Counted from the first letter of the stretch, positions 36,283 to 51,225 are shown. The stretch is 64,000 bases of DNA from Leclercia sp. S52 (GCF_039727615.1 NZ_CP152474.1:4402001-4466000), one strand, 5' to 3'. Translations and numbers: made by a program. Notes: generated by a model not told the origin, from the sequence alone.

Positions 36283-37423
36283 ATGACGCCTCATTTCAGG
36301 TTTTTACCCTTATCCGGTTTTATCATCGGTGCCGCATTACTCGTGGGGTGTGATGACCACAGTGAACAAGCCCAGCAGCCGCCGTCACCGCAGGTGGTGG
36401 TACATGTGGTGAAAAGCGCGCCGCTGGTTGTCACCACCGAACTGCCGGGCCGTACCGATGCGTATCGCGTTGCCGAGGTTCGCCCCCAGGTGAGCGGCAT
36501 TGTCCTGAAGCGCAACTTTGCCGAGGGCAGCGATGTAAAAGCAGGGGAATCGCTGTATCAGATCGATCCGGCCACCTATCAGGCGGCATTTGACAGCGCC
36601 TCGGGCGAGCTGGCCAAAGCCCAGGCTGCAGCCAACATCGCCCACCTGACCGTAAAACGCTATTTACCGCTGATGGGCACCCAGTACGTCAGTAAGCAGG
36701 AGTACGATCAGGCCGTTGCCACTGCCCGTCAGGCCGATGCTTCGGTGATTGCGGCTCAGGCGGACGTCGAGACCGCGCGCATTAATCTGGCTTACACCAA
36801 AGTGACGTCCCCTATTAGCGGACGCATCGGCAAATCCAGCGTCACCGAGGGGGCGCTGGTCGCGAACGGCCAGGCCTCGGCGCTGGCCACGGTGCAGCAG
36901 CTGGATCCGATTTATGTCGATGTCACCCAGTCCAGCAACGACTTTATGCGTCTTAAGCAATCCAGCCTGCAGACGGGCGATGGCGCCAGCAGCGTACAGC
37001 TGCTGATGGAGAATGGTCAGCCGTACCCGCTGAAAGGCTCGCTGCAGTTCTCCGATGTCACCGTGGACGAGAGCACCGGCTCCATTACCCTGCGGGCGAT
37101 CTTCCCCAACCCGCAGCATGTCCTGCTGCCCGGCATGTTTGTCCGGGCGCGCATTGATGAGGGCACCCAGCCCCATGCCATCCTGGTGCCGCAGCAGGGG
37201 GGTTACACGCACTCCACGCGGTGAGGCCAGCGTAATGGTGGTGAATGCGAAGGATCAGGCTGAAGCACGAAACGTCGTCGCACCTCAGGCAATTGGCGAT
37301 CAATGGCTCATCACCGACGGCCTGCAGGAAGGCGATCGGGTGATCGTCAGCGGGCTGCAAAAAGTGCGCCCTGGCGTCGCGGTTGTCGCCACGCCAGACA
37401 CCGCCGCGCAGAAAGCGGGATAA
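36283..37423 (+). pseudogene. acrE: Efflux membrane-fusion lipoprotein AcrE, one apparent frameshift
   Basis: Start ATG at 36283 (MTPHFRFLPLSGF) after GAAGGA; ten upstream in-frame residues are dropped. Lipobox LVGC places the lipidated Cys at residue 23. Membrane-fusion domains follow: lipoyl-like parts (PLVVTTELPGRTDAYR, AEVRPQVSGIVLKRNF), a coiled-coil hairpin (about 100-165) and beta-barrel. The frame breaks at six G (37197-37202) after LVPQQG; removing one gives QQGVTRTPRGEASVMVVNA and runs to 37423, 379 residues. AcrE links AcrF to TolC for drug and bile export. acrF follows 10 bp later. Confidence 0.92.
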
Positions 37424-37433
37424 GGAACAGAGC

Positions 37434-40400
37434 ATGGCTAACTTCTTTATTCAGCGCCCGGTTTTTGCGTGGGTACTTGCCATCATCCTGATGATTGCGG
37501 GCGGGCTGGCGATCCTGAAGCTGCCGATCGCCCAGTATCCCACCATTGCCCCGCCTGCCGTGGCGATCTCCGCGACCTACCCCGGCGCCGATGCGCAGAC
37601 GGTGCAGGATACGGTGACCCAGGTGATCGAGCAGAATATGAACGGCATCGATAACCTGATGTACATGTCCTCCACCAGCGATTCGGCGGGCAGCGTGACC
37701 ATCACCCTGACCTTCCAGTCGGGTACCGACCCGGATATCGCCCAGGTGCAGGTGCAGAACAAACTGCAGCTGGCGATGCCCCTGCTACCGCAGGAAGTGC
37801 AGCAGCAGGGGATCGGCGTGGAGAAGTCGAGCAGCAGTTTCCTGCTGGTAGCGGGCTTCGTCTCGGACAATAAGAGCCTGAGCCAGGAAGATATCTCTGA
37901 CTATGTCGCCTCTAACGTCAAGGATGCCATCAGCCGCACCTCCGGAGTGGGCGATGTGCAGCTGTTTGGCGCCCAGTATGCGATGCGTATCTGGCTGGAT
38001 GCGAATAAGCTGAACGCCTATCAGCTGACGCCGCTGGACGTGATCAATCAGCTCAAAACCCAGAATAACCAGATTGCCGCCGGCCAGCTTGGAGGCACGC
38101 CGTCGGTGCCGGGCCAGCAGCTCAACGCCTCGATCATCGCCCAGACGCGCCTGAAAACCGCCGAAGAGTTTGGCAACATCACCCTGAAGGTCAATCAGGA
38201 CGGGTCGATGGTGCATCTGAAGGATGTGGCCCGGATAGCACCCGGCGGCGAAAACTACAACATGGTGACCAAAATCAACGGCCAGGCCGCGACCGGGCTG
38301 GGGATCAAGCTCGCCACCGGCGCTAACGCGCTGGATACCGCCGCGGCGATCAAAAGCAAACTGGCGCAGCTGCAGAACTTCTTCCCGCAGGGGCTGAAGG
38401 TGGTTTACCCCTATGACACCACGCCGTTTGTGAAGATCTCCATTCATGAAGTGGTGAAGACGCTGTTTGAAGCCATTATCCTCGTCTTCCTGGTGATGTA
38501 CCTGTTCCTGCAAAACCTGCGCGCCACGTTGATCCCGACTATCGCCGTGCCGGTGGTGGTGCTGGGTACTTTCGCGGTACTGGCGGCGTTTGGCTTCTCC
38601 ATTAACACCCTGACCATGTTTGGTATGGTGCTGGCGATAGGCTTGCTGGTGGATGATGCCATCGTGGTGGTGGAGAACGTTGAGCGCGTGATGGTTGAGG
38701 AGAAGCTGCCGCCAAAAGAGGCGACACAGAAATCGATGTCGCAGATCCAGGGGGGCGCTGGTCGGCATCGCCATGGTGCTGTCGGCGGTGTTTATCCCGA
38801 TGGCCTTTTTTGGCGGTTCCACCGGGGCGATTTATCGCCAGTTCTCTCTGACGATTGTCTCGGCGATGGCGCTTTCCGTGCTGGTGGCGCTAATCCTGAC
38901 TCCTGCCCTGTGCGCCACCCTGCTTAAAGCGCCGGACGAGCATCATGAGCACAAAGGCGGGTTCTTCGGCTGGTTCAATGCCCTGTTCGACAGAAGCGTG
39001 GCGCACTACAGCAACAGCGTCAGCCATATTCTGCGTAAGACCGGTCGCTACCTGGTGGTCTATGTCCTGATTGTCGGCGGCATGGCGGTGCTGTTCCTGC
39101 GCCTGCCAACCTCGTTCCTGCCGGAAGAGGACCAGGGCGTCTTTATGACCATGGTGCAGCTCCCGGCGGGGGCCACCCAAACCCGCACTCAAAAGGTGCT
39201 TGATCAGGTTGAGCACTATTACCTCACCACGGAAAAAGCCAACGTGGCGTCGGTCTTTACCGTTAACGGCTTCAGCTTCAGCGGTCAGGGGCAAAATGCC
39301 GGGGTGGCGTTTATCAGCCTGAAGCCCTGGGAGGAGCGCCCCGGTGCCGCCAACAGCGTCGGGGCTATCGTCAGCCGGGCCACCCGGGCCTTCAGCCAGA
39401 TCAAAGATGGGCTGGTGTTCCCGTTTAACCTGCCCGCCATTATCGAGCTGGGCACCGCAACAGGGTTCGATTTTGAGCTGATAGACCAGGCCAACCTGGG
39501 CCACAACCAGCTGACGCAGGCACGGAACCAACTGCTGGGGATGATCAAAGCCCATCCGGATCTGCTGGTTCGCGTGCGGCCTAATGGTCTGGAAGATACG
39601 CCGCAGTTCAAGCTGGATATCGATCAGGAAAAAGCCCAGGCGCTGGGCGTCAGCGTGTCGGACATCAACCAGACCATCTCCACCGCCCTGGGGGGGCACC
39701 TATGTCAACGACTACATTGACCGTGGCCGGGTGAAGAAAGTCTATGTCCAGGCGGATGCGCGCTTCAGGATGCTGCCCGAGGATATCAATCGCCTGTACG
39801 TGCGCAGCGCCAACGGTGAAATGGTGCCGCTTTCAGCGTTCAGCGAGTCGCACTGGATCTATGGTTCACCACGCCTCGAACGCTATAACGGCACCCCTTC
39901 CATGGAGATCCTTGGCGAGGCCGCGCCAGGAAAAAGTACCGGCGAAGCGATGGTGTTAATGGAGCAACTGGCGGCGAAGCTCCCTACGGGTATCGGTTTC
40001 GACTGGACGGGCATGTCATACCAGGAGCGACTGTCAGGCAACCAGGCGCCCGCCCTGTATGCTATCTCGCTGGTGGTGGTGTTCCTCTGTCTTGCGGCCC
40101 TCTATGAGAGCTGGTCAATTCCGTTCTCGGTGATGCTGGTGGTGCCGCTAGGGGTGGTCGGTGCCCTGCTGGCCGCCTCCCTGCGTGGGCTGAACAACGA
40201 TGTCTATTTCCAGGTGGGGCTGCTCACCACCATCGGCCTGTCGGCAAAGAATGCCATTCTGATTGTCGAGTTTGCCAAGGACCTGATGGAGAAAGAGGGG
40301 AAAAGTATTGTTGAAGCCACGCTGGAGGCATCCCGCATGCGTCTGCGTCCGATCCTGATGACCTCGCTGGCCTTTATTCTCGGCGTGATGCCGCTGGTCA

Positions 40401-40549
40401 TCAGCCATGGAGCCGGCAGTGGTGCACAAAATGCTGTGGGCACCGGGGTGATGGGCGGCATGCTGTCGGCGACGCTACTGGCCATCTTCTTTGTGCCGGT
40501 CTTCTTTGTGGTGGTGCGCAGACGCTTTACGCGTCATCACGAACAGTAA
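37434..40549 (+). pseudogene. acrF: RND efflux transporter AcrF, two apparent frameshifts
   Basis: [17 protein letters not shown] start at 37434. The frame breaks at six G (38750-38755, in [13 protein letters not shown]) and seven G (39690-39696, in [16 protein letters not shown]). With one base removed at each, the gene codes 1,037 residues (E. coli AcrF 1,034). AcrB-type RND pump: 12 membrane helices, two large periplasmic loops, and the proton-relay aspartates in [16 protein letters not shown]. It exports many drugs and bile salts by proton antiport with AcrE and TolC. In E. coli the locus is largely silent through H-NS. Confidence 0.93.
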
Positions 40550-40553
40550 TAAA

Positions 40554-40575
40554 TAAAGGCGCTTCGGCGCCTTTA
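40554..40575 (+). terminator. Terminator after acrF
   Basis: Perfect stem TAAAGGCGC / GCGCCTTTA with a TTCG tetraloop, 4 bp after the stop. There is only a short T stretch inside the arm. The region from here to 40868 is AT-rich; I see no gene in it, and it should hold the yhdV promoter. Confidence 0.7.
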
Positions 40576-40868
40576 ATCATGATAATAAACAAAAAATTAT
40601 TCTCATCCATTTCATTTTCTTATTAATTAGCGCGCCAATGAATTGTTTGCTTGCGATTTTTAGCTTGCGAATTTAATCACTGCGCCTACCTAATTTCTCC
40701 ATTATTGGGGTGCAGAAAGAAGGATTTCTCCATCTTTTTTACAATCCAAATAATTTGAGATTATTCACTCTTCATGGCTGTTTTTAAGCGGTGGTAATAT
40801 AACCATCAGCTTTGCAGAAGACCGTACTGACTATATCGCAAAGTTAGATTTCATTTTGAGGTAACACC

Positions 40869-41090
40869 ATGAAAAGACTCATTTCGGTTGCACTCCTTAC
40901 CGCGCTGCTTGCGGGCTGCGCGCACGACTCTCCGTGCGTACCGACATACGACGATCAGGGCCGACTGGTTCATACCAATACCTGTATGAAAGGGACCACG
41001 CAGGATAACTGGGAAACTGCAGGGGCGATAGCAGGTGGCGCAGCAGCCGTTGCAGGCCTGACGCTGGGCATCATTGCCGTGTCTAAGTAA
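40869..41090 (+). CDS. yhdV: Small lipoprotein YhdV
   Basis: 73 residues, nearly identical to E. coli YhdV. A lipoprotein signal peptide has lipobox LLAGC (Cys17). The C-terminus is a Gly/Ala-rich hydrophobic segment (AGAIAGGAAAVAGLTLGIIAVSK), like small proteins with glycine-zipper segments. Function unknown. It has its own terminator. Confidence 0.95.
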   Translation: MKRLISVALLTALLAGCAHDSPCVPTYDDQGRLVHTNTCMKGTTQDNWETAGAIAGGAAAVAGLTLGIIAVSK

Positions 41091-41095
41091 TCCAG

Positions 41096-41119
41096 AAAGC
41101 GCGAATTCGTTCGCGCTTT
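41096..41119 (+). terminator. Terminator after yhdV
   Basis: Perfect 10-bp stem AAAGCGCGAA / TTCGCGCTTT with a TTCG loop, followed by TG and CTTT, 5 bp after the stop. Confidence 0.8.
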
Positions 41120-41313
41120 TGCTTTCCCGATTTAGGTTAATAATTAAACCTGAATTTGCTCACATCTTTTTGCTGTCTTATTTTCCTTTCATTCTGGCGA
41201 CGTGATGTTATTCACACCTTGCTGGCTTTCAATATTCACGCCATTACCCACCCCTTAATTTCCTCTTTTGTTAATCAGACTTTTGCTCTGATTTGTGGCG
41301 CAGGTTGTAATTT

Positions 41314-41331
41314 CGCACCATTTCAGGGCGC
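41314..41331 (+). promoter_or_regulatory. Possible NtrC site upstream of yhdW
   Basis: CGCACCATTTCAGGGCGC resembles the NtrC consensus (GCAC ... GTGC type palindrome) imperfectly, about 100-115 bp before the predicted start site of the sigma54 promoter, the usual enhancer distance. Weak on its own; context raises it. Confidence 0.35.
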
Positions 41332-41403
41332 TCGATTTAATTATCACTGTCTACACTCTGCTTTACGCGTTGCGTAATCGTTTATTACGTCAAATGCAAA
41401 AAC

Positions 41404-41419
41404 TGGCATCGCGTTTGCT
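41404..41419 (+). promoter_or_regulatory. Sigma54 promoter of yhdWXYZ
   Basis: TGGCA-N6-TTGCT, with GG and GC exactly 10 bp apart, fits the -24/-12 consensus of RpoN promoters. Transcription would begin near 41430, about 79 bp before the yhdW start. The E. coli yhdW operon is a known member of the nitrogen-limitation (NtrC) response. The rest of 41120-41508 holds no gene. Confidence 0.82.
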
Positions 41420-41508
41420 TTATTAACGTCGGCCACAGCCACAGACAGGTTAAAGCGTTTTATAAGCGCTTCACTATAAAGATAATTTTTCGCCACACAG
41501 GATGCATT

Positions 41509-42534
41509 ATGAAAAAGATGATGATGGCCAGCCTCGCCGCTGCAGGTGTGCTTGTTGCAATTACCGGCCAGGCTCAGGCGGGGGCGACTCTGGATGCCGT
41601 TAAGCAGAAAGGTTTCGTGCAATGTGGGATCAGCGACGGTCTGCCGGGTTTCTCCTACGCAGATGCCAACGGTAAATTCTCCGGTATCGATGTCGACGTG
41701 TGCCGTGGCGTTGCTGCCGCAGTATTAGGCGATGACACCAAAGTGAAATATACCCCGCTGACGGCGAAAGAGCGTTTTACCGCCCTGCAATCCGGCGAAG
41801 TGGATATGCTTTCGCGTAATACCACCTGGACCTCGTCACGTGATACCGGCATGGGCATGTCCTTTACCGGCGTGACCTATTACGATGGCATTGGTTTCCT
41901 GACCCACAATAAAGCGGGCCTGAAGAGTGCAAAAGAGCTGGATGGCGCAACGGTCTGTATTCAGGCGGGGACTGACACCGAGCTGAACGTCGCGGATTAT
42001 TTCAAAGCCAACAACATGAAATATACGCCGGTCACCTTCGACCGCTCTGACGAATCCGCCAAAGCGCTGGAATCGGGCCGCTGCGATACCCTGGCATCGG
42101 ATCAGTCCCAGCTGTATGCGCTGCGGATCAAGCTGAGTAATCCGGCGGAGTGGCTTGTTCTGCCGGAAGTGATCTCCAAAGAGCCGCTGGGGCCGGTGGT
42201 ACGCCGCGGGGACGATGAATGGAACTCTATTGTGCGCTGGACGCTGTTCGCCATGCTCAACGCAGAAGAGATGGGCGTTAACTCGAAGAACGTCGATGAG
42301 AAAGCTGCCAATCCAACCACGCCGGATATGGCCCACTTGCTGGGTAAAGAGGGTGATTACGGCAAGGATCTGAAGCTGGATAACAAATGGGCGTACAACA
42401 TCATTAAAAAGGTGGGTAACTACGCTGAGATCTTCGAGCGTAACGTCGGCTCTGAAAGCGCGCTGAAGATCAGCCGTGGTCAGAATAACCTCTGGAACAA
42501 TGGCGGCATCCAGTACGCTCCGCCAGTTCGCTAA
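41509..42534 (+). CDS. yhdW: Amino-acid ABC transporter substrate-binding protein YhdW
   Basis: 341 residues. Signal peptide cut after GQAQA (about residue 24), then a type II periplasmic binding fold of the AapJ/general L-amino-acid family (GFVQCGISDGLPGFSYADANG, FTALQSGEVDMLSRNTTWT, TLASDQSQLYALR). It delivers amino acids to YhdXYZ. In K-12 yhdW is, to my knowledge, a pseudogene; here it is open over the full length. First gene of the operon behind a sigma54 promoter. Confidence 0.95.
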   Translation: MKKMMMASLAAAGVLVAITGQAQAGATLDAVKQKGFVQCGISDGLPGFSYADANGKFSGIDVDVCRGVAAAVLGDDTKVKYTPLTAKERFTALQSGEVDMLSRNTTWTSSRDTGMGMSFTGVTYYDGIGFLTHNKAGLKSAKELDGATVCIQAGTDTELNVADYFKANNMKYTPVTFDRSDESAKALESGRCDTLASDQSQLYALRIKLSNPAEWLVLPEVISKEPLGPVVRRGDDEWNSIVRWTLFAMLNAEEMGVNSKNVDEKAANPTTPDMAHLLGKEGDYGKDLKLDNKWAYNIIKKVGNYAEIFERNVGSESALKISRGQNNLWNNGGIQYAPPVR

Positions 42535-42602
42535 GCAGCATGCTGTAACGGGCACTGCCGGTGCGGTGCCCAGTCCAGATTCATGGTTACCCGAGGTTTT
42601 TT

Positions 42603-43784
42603 ATGTCCCATCGCCGCTTAGCCCTGAAAGGAGCCCTCTCCTTTTCCAATCCTGCGGTTCGCGCCTGGCTGTTTCAGATCCTCGCTGTTCTCGCTGTTCT
42701 GGCCGTCGCGATCTACCTTATCCATAACACCATTATCAACCTGAGCACACGCGGCATTACTTCGGGCTTTGCCTTCCTTGATCGCAGTGCGGGATTTGGC
42801 ATCGTTCAGCATCTCATTGATTACGATGAAGGAGATACTTACGGTCGCGTCTTCCTAGTCGGCCTGATGAATACTCTGCTGGTCTCCGGGTTATGCATTG
42901 TCTTTGCTTCGCTGCTGGGCTTTTTCCTCGGACTTGCGCGTCTGTCTGATAACTGGCTGCTGCGTAAGCTCTCCACCTTTTATATCGAGACCTTCCGTAA
43001 TATTCCGCCTCTGCTGCAGATCTTCTTCTGGTATTTCGCCGTACTGCGCAACCTGCCCGGCCCTCGCCAGGCGGTGGATGCGTTCGATCTGGCTTTCTTA
43101 AGCAATCGCGGTTTGTATATCCCGGCGCCGCAGATCGCCGAAGGGATGCTGGCGCTGCTGGCGGCTCTGGCGTGCGTGGCGGCGATCTCAGTCGGTCTGT
43201 TCCGCTATAACCGCAAGCATCAGATTAAAACCGGGCAACTGCGGCGTACATGGCCTGTCACGCTGGCGTTGCTGGTAATCCTGCCATGGCTGGCACATGC
43301 CACCGTCGGCCCGGCGATGCACTGGGATGTGCCGCATTTACAGGGGTTTAACTTCCGCGGCGGAATGGTGTTGATCCCGGAGCTGGCAGCGCTGACGCTG
43401 GCACTCTCGATCTATACCTCGGCTTTTATCGCAGAGATTATTCGCGCCGGGATCCAGGCCGTTCCGCACGGGCAGCATGAAGCCGCCCGCTCGCTCGGCC
43501 TGCCGAACCCGGTCACGCTGCGTCAGGTCATCATTCCCCAGGCCCTGCGGGTCATCATTCCCCCGCTGACCAGCCAGTATCTCAATATCGTGAAGAACTC
43601 ATCCCTTGCGGCCGCGATTGGCTATCCCGATATGGTTTCCCTGTTTGCCGGCACCGTCCTCAACCAGACCGGCCAGGCCATCGAGACTATCGCCATCACG
43701 ATGTCGGTCTACCTGATTATCAGCCTGACCATTTCCCTGTTGATGAATATCTATAACCGCCGCATCGCGCTGGTTGAACGCTAA
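42603..43784 (+). CDS. yhdX: Amino-acid ABC transporter permease YhdX
   Basis: 393 residues from MSHRRLALKGALSF at 42603; the ATG at 42561 adds 14 unconserved residues. AapQ-like permease with about eight membrane helices; the EAA loop is EAARSLGLPNPVTLRQVIIPQA-like near the C-terminus (about 299-320), which contacts the ATPase. It pairs with YhdY. Confidence 0.96.
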   Translation: MSHRRLALKGALSFSNPAVRAWLFQILAVLAVLAVAIYLIHNTIINLSTRGITSGFAFLDRSAGFGIVQHLIDYDEGDTYGRVFLVGLMNTLLVSGLCIVFASLLGFFLGLARLSDNWLLRKLSTFYIETFRNIPPLLQIFFWYFAVLRNLPGPRQAVDAFDLAFLSNRGLYIPAPQIAEGMLALLAALACVAAISVGLFRYNRKHQIKTGQLRRTWPVTLALLVILPWLAHATVGPAMHWDVPHLQGFNFRGGMVLIPELAALTLALSIYTSAFIAEIIRAGIQAVPHGQHEAARSLGLPNPVTLRQVIIPQALRVIIPPLTSQYLNIVKNSSLAAAIGYPDMVSLFAGTVLNQTGQAIETIAITMSVYLIISLTISLLMNIYNRRIALVER

Positions 43785-43793
43785 GGAACCATG

Positions 43794-44897
43794 ATGACAA
43801 AAGCCGTCTTGTCTCACCCTGCGCGTCCGGCCATGACTGGCAACGGACGCATTATTAGCTGGGCACGTAAAAATCTGTTCTCCAGCTGGAGCAACAGCCT
43901 TCTCACCCTGTTCTGCTTCTGGCTGATGTGGGAGCTGATCCCGCCGCTGCTCAACTGGGCGTTTTTACAGGCCAACTGGGTCGGTACCACCCGCGCCGAT
44001 TGTACGAAAGAGGGAGCCTGCTGGGTCTTTATTCATCAGCGCTTCGGCCAGTTCATGTATGGGCTCTACCCGCACGATCAGCGCTGGCGCATCAACCTTG
44101 CGCTGCTGGTCGGGCTGCTTTCCATTATCCCTATGTTCTGGAAAGGATTGCCGCAGCGGGGACGGTATATCGCCGCCTGGGCGGTGATCTATCCCCTTAT
44201 CGTCTGGTTGTTACTCTATGGCGGCGTGCCAGGACTGGAGCGCGTCGAAACGCGCCAGTGGGGTGGTCTGACGCTGACGCTGATTATCGCCTCCGTGGGG
44301 ATCGCTGGTGCCTTACCGTTAGGCATTCTGCTGGCTTTGGGTCGCCGCTCAACCATGCCGGTTGTGCGCGTCCTCTCGGTGATTTTTATTGAGTTCTGGC
44401 GCGGCGTTCCGTTGATCACCGTGCTGTTTATGTCTTCCGTAATGCTGCCGCTGTTTATGGCGGAGGGCACGACCATCGACAAACTGATCCGCGCCCTGGT
44501 GGGCGTGATTCTGTTTCAGTCTGCCTATGTGGCGGAGGTCGTGCGCGGTGGGTTACAGGCGCTACCAAAGGGCCAGTACGAAGCCGCCGAATCCCTGGCG
44601 CTGGGATACTGGAAAACGCAGGGATTAGTGATCCTGCCGCAGGCGTTGAAGCTGGTGATCCCGGGCCTGGTGAACACCATTATCGCGCTGTTCAAAGACA
44701 CCAGTCTGGTGATCATCATTGGATTATTCGATCTTTTCAGTAGCGTGCAGCAGGCTACCGTCGACCCGGCGTGGCTGGGTATGTCTACAGAAGGCTATGT
44801 TTTTGCAGCACTTATCTACTGGATTTTCTGTTTTAGCATGTCGCGCTACAGCCAGCATCTGGAAAAGCGCTTTAACACCGGGCGTACACCGCACTGA
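43794..44897 (+). CDS. yhdY: Amino-acid ABC transporter permease YhdY
   Basis: 367 residues ([14 protein letters not shown]), 9 bp after yhdX. An ATG one codon upstream is equally possible. AapM-like permease with several membrane helices and the EAA loop [19 protein letters not shown]. It forms the membrane channel with YhdX. Confidence 0.96.
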   Translation: MTKAVLSHPARPAMTGNGRIISWARKNLFSSWSNSLLTLFCFWLMWELIPPLLNWAFLQANWVGTTRADCTKEGACWVFIHQRFGQFMYGLYPHDQRWRINLALLVGLLSIIPMFWKGLPQRGRYIAAWAVIYPLIVWLLLYGGVPGLERVETRQWGGLTLTLIIASVGIAGALPLGILLALGRRSTMPVVRVLSVIFIEFWRGVPLITVLFMSSVMLPLFMAEGTTIDKLIRALVGVILFQSAYVAEVVRGGLQALPKGQYEAAESLALGYWKTQGLVILPQALKLVIPGLVNTIIALFKDTSLVIIIGLFDLFSSVQQATVDPAWLGMSTEGYVFAALIYWIFCFSMSRYSQHLEKRFNTGRTPH

Positions 44898-44904
44898 GGA
44901 ACCT

Positions 44905-45663
44905 ATGAGCCAGATAACTATGACCCCCGCTGACGCGATGATTACCCTGGATAATGTGAATAAGTGGTATGGGCAATTTCACGTTCTGAAAGACATCAAC
45001 CTGAAGGTGAAGCAGGGGGAACGCATTGTCCTTTGTGGGCCTTCAGGCTCAGGTAAATCAACCACTATCCGCTGCATTAACCATCTGGAAGAGCATCAGC
45101 AGGGACGGATCGTTGTGGATGGTATCGAGCTGAACGATGACATCCGTAACGTGGAGCGTGTTCGCCAGGAGGTCGGGATGGTCTTCCAGCATTTCAATTT
45201 ATTCCCGCACCTGACCGTGCTGCAGAACTGCACCCTGGCACCCATCTGGGTGCGTAAGATGCCAAAAAAGGAAGCGGAGGCGCTGGCCATGCACTATCTG
45301 GAACGCGTGCGCATTGCAGAGCATGCCCATAAATTTCCGGGACAAATCTCGGGTGGGCAGCAGCAGCGCGTGGCGATTGCCCGCTCTCTGTGCATGAAAC
45401 CTAAAATTATGCTGTTCGATGAACCCACCTCAGCACTGGATCCGGAGATGGTGAAAGAGGTTCTGGATACCATGATAGGGCTGGCAGAATCGGGAATGAC
45501 GATGCTGTGCGTGACGCATGAGATGGGTTTCGCCAGAACCGTAGCGGACCGGGTGATCTTTATGGATCGCGGGGAAATCGTCGAGCAGGCACCGCCGGAA
45601 GAGTTCTTCTCCCAGCCGAAATCAGAACGCACGCGCGCATTTTTATCTCAGGTTATTCACTGA
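44905..45663 (+). CDS. yhdZ: Amino-acid ABC transporter ATP-binding protein YhdZ
   Basis: 252 residues from [15 protein letters not shown] at 44905 (GAGGA Shine-Dalgarno); the frame is open further upstream inside yhdY but that part is not YhdZ. Walker [10 protein letters not shown], signature [15 protein letters not shown], Walker [13 protein letters not shown], and the switch His in CVTHEMG. It powers polar amino-acid uptake with YhdWXY. It converges on the rRNA operon. Confidence 0.97.
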   Translation: MSQITMTPADAMITLDNVNKWYGQFHVLKDINLKVKQGERIVLCGPSGSGKSTTIRCINHLEEHQQGRIVVDGIELNDDIRNVERVRQEVGMVFQHFNLFPHLTVLQNCTLAPIWVRKMPKKEAEALAMHYLERVRIAEHAHKFPGQISGGQQQRVAIARSLCMKPKIMLFDEPTSALDPEMVKEVLDTMIGLAESGMTMLCVTHEMGFARTVADRVIFMDRGEIVEQAPPEEFFSQPKSERTRAFLSQVIH

Positions 45664-45722
45664 GTTTGCTCTGCCCGGTGCGCTTTGCGCCCGGGTCAGG
45701 CATTTTTATGCCACGCAAACGC

Positions 45723-45752
45723 AAAAAGGCCATCCTTTCGGATGGCCTTTTC
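45723..45752 (-). terminator. Terminator of the rRNA operon
   Basis: Stem AAAAGGCCATCC / GGATGGCCTTTT with loop GAAA (minus strand), 10 bp past the distal 5S gene. It closely resembles the E. coli rrnD/rrnG terminator and should also stop yhdZ transcription from the other side. Confidence 0.88.
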
Positions 45753-45761
45753 ACTTGTTTG

Positions 45762-45881
45762 ATGTCTGGCAGTTCCCTACTCTCGCATGGGGAGACCCCA
45801 CACTACCATCGGCGCTACGGCGTTTCACTTCTGAGTTCGGCATGGGGTCAGGTGGGACCACCGCGCTACAGCCGCCAGACA
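45762..45881 (-). rRNA. rrfF: 5S ribosomal RNA, distal copy
   Basis: 120 nt, matching 5S rRNA along its whole length. It differs from the upstream copy at two places, base 3 from each end of the molecule: TGTCTGG at the 5' end and CCAGACAT at the 3' end, a U-A pair in place of C-G in helix I. It lies after tRNA-Thr, as in E. coli rrnD. Confidence 0.97.
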
Positions 45882-45917
45882 AATTCTTTTCTACGCGCCG
45901 AACTTTAACCTAAAAAC

Positions 45918-45993
45918 TGGTGCTGATACCCAGAGTCGAACTGGGGACCTCACCCTTACCAAGGGTGCGCTCTACCAACTGAGCCATATCAGC
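45918..45993 (-). tRNA. thrV: tRNA-Thr(GGU)
   Basis: 76 nt with encoded CCA, GCTGATATGGCTCAGTTGG at the 5' end, anticodon GGT in CCCTTGGTAAGGG, T-loop GTTCGACTC. It sits between two 5S genes, the thrV position of E. coli rrnD. Confidence 0.98.
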
Positions 45994-46005
45994 ACACTTA
46001 ATTTG

Positions 46006-46125
46006 ATGCCTGGCAGTTCCCTACTCTCGCATGGGGAGACCCCACACTACCATCGGCGCTACGGCGTTTCACTTCTGAGTTCGGCATGGGGTCAGGTGGG
46101 ACCACCGCGCTACAGCCGCCAGGCA
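46006..46125 (-). rRNA. rrfD: 5S ribosomal RNA, proximal copy
   Basis: 120 nt, TGCCTGGCGGC at the 5' end and CCAGGCAT at the 3' end, matching enterobacterial 5S rRNA. It follows the 23S gene after a 91-bp spacer. Confidence 0.98.
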
Positions 46126-46216
46126 AATTCTGTTGTTCACCCCGCCCTCGGGCGCAGTGATTAATCTGGTTCAGCTGAAAATCGTCTCAAATCCGCCGAA
46201 ACAGCTTCGGCGTTGT

Positions 46217-49126
<2,910 letters not shown>

Positions 49127-49335
49127 TCACAACCCGAAGATGTTTCACTTCTGATTGCGAAAATTTGAGAGACTCCAACACACCGCTTATCTGCTCTTAT
49201 TACGGAGAACAGACACGGCGTGTCGTTTCAATTTTCAGCTTGATCCAGATTTTTAAAGAGCAAATATCTCAAACATCACCCGAAGATGAGTTTTGAGATA
49301 CTGATTGGTTGTGCCTTTCACTCACACCCAGCAAG

Positions 49336-49410
49336 TGGCGTCCCCTAGGGGATTCGAACCCCTGTTGCCGCCGTGAAAGGGCGGAGTCCTAACCGCTAGA
49401 CGAAGGGGAC
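49336..49410 (-). tRNA. gltT: tRNA-Glu(UUC)
   Basis: 75 nt with encoded CCA, in the 16S-23S spacer. 5' end GTCCCCTTCGTCTAGCGG, anticodon TTC in CCCTTTCACGG, T-loop GGTTCGAATCC. In E. coli the operon at this place (rrnD) carries tRNA-Ile and tRNA-Ala; the symbol is by analogy with the Glu-type operons. Confidence 0.97.
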
Positions 49411-49497
49411 ACGATGTGTCACGACTTCGCAGCCGTCTTGCTCGTTACTTTTCATCAGACAATCTGTGTGAGCACTACAAAGGCAGGTTCTTTAAGG

Positions 49498-51042
<1,545 letters not shown>

Positions 51043-51175
51043 AAGTTTGATGCTCGTGAATTAAACTTCGTAATGAATTACGTATGTTCACTCAGAGACT
51101 TTGGTATTCATTTATTGTCCGAAGACATTAAGAATCCATGTCACTTTGAGTGCCCACACAGATTGTCTGATAAAT

Positions 51176-51187
51176 TGTTAAAGAGCA
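51176..51187 (-). promoter_or_regulatory. rRNA leader boxA antitermination site
   Basis: TGCTCTTTAACA on the minus strand, in the leader about 134 bp before the 16S gene, is the standard boxA, bound by NusB-S10 for rRNA antitermination. The flanking leader sequence matches other enterobacterial rrn leaders. Confidence 0.9.
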
Positions 51188-51225
51188 GTGCAACGCGGCT
51201 TTCGCTCACCGTTGCGAGGTGGCGT

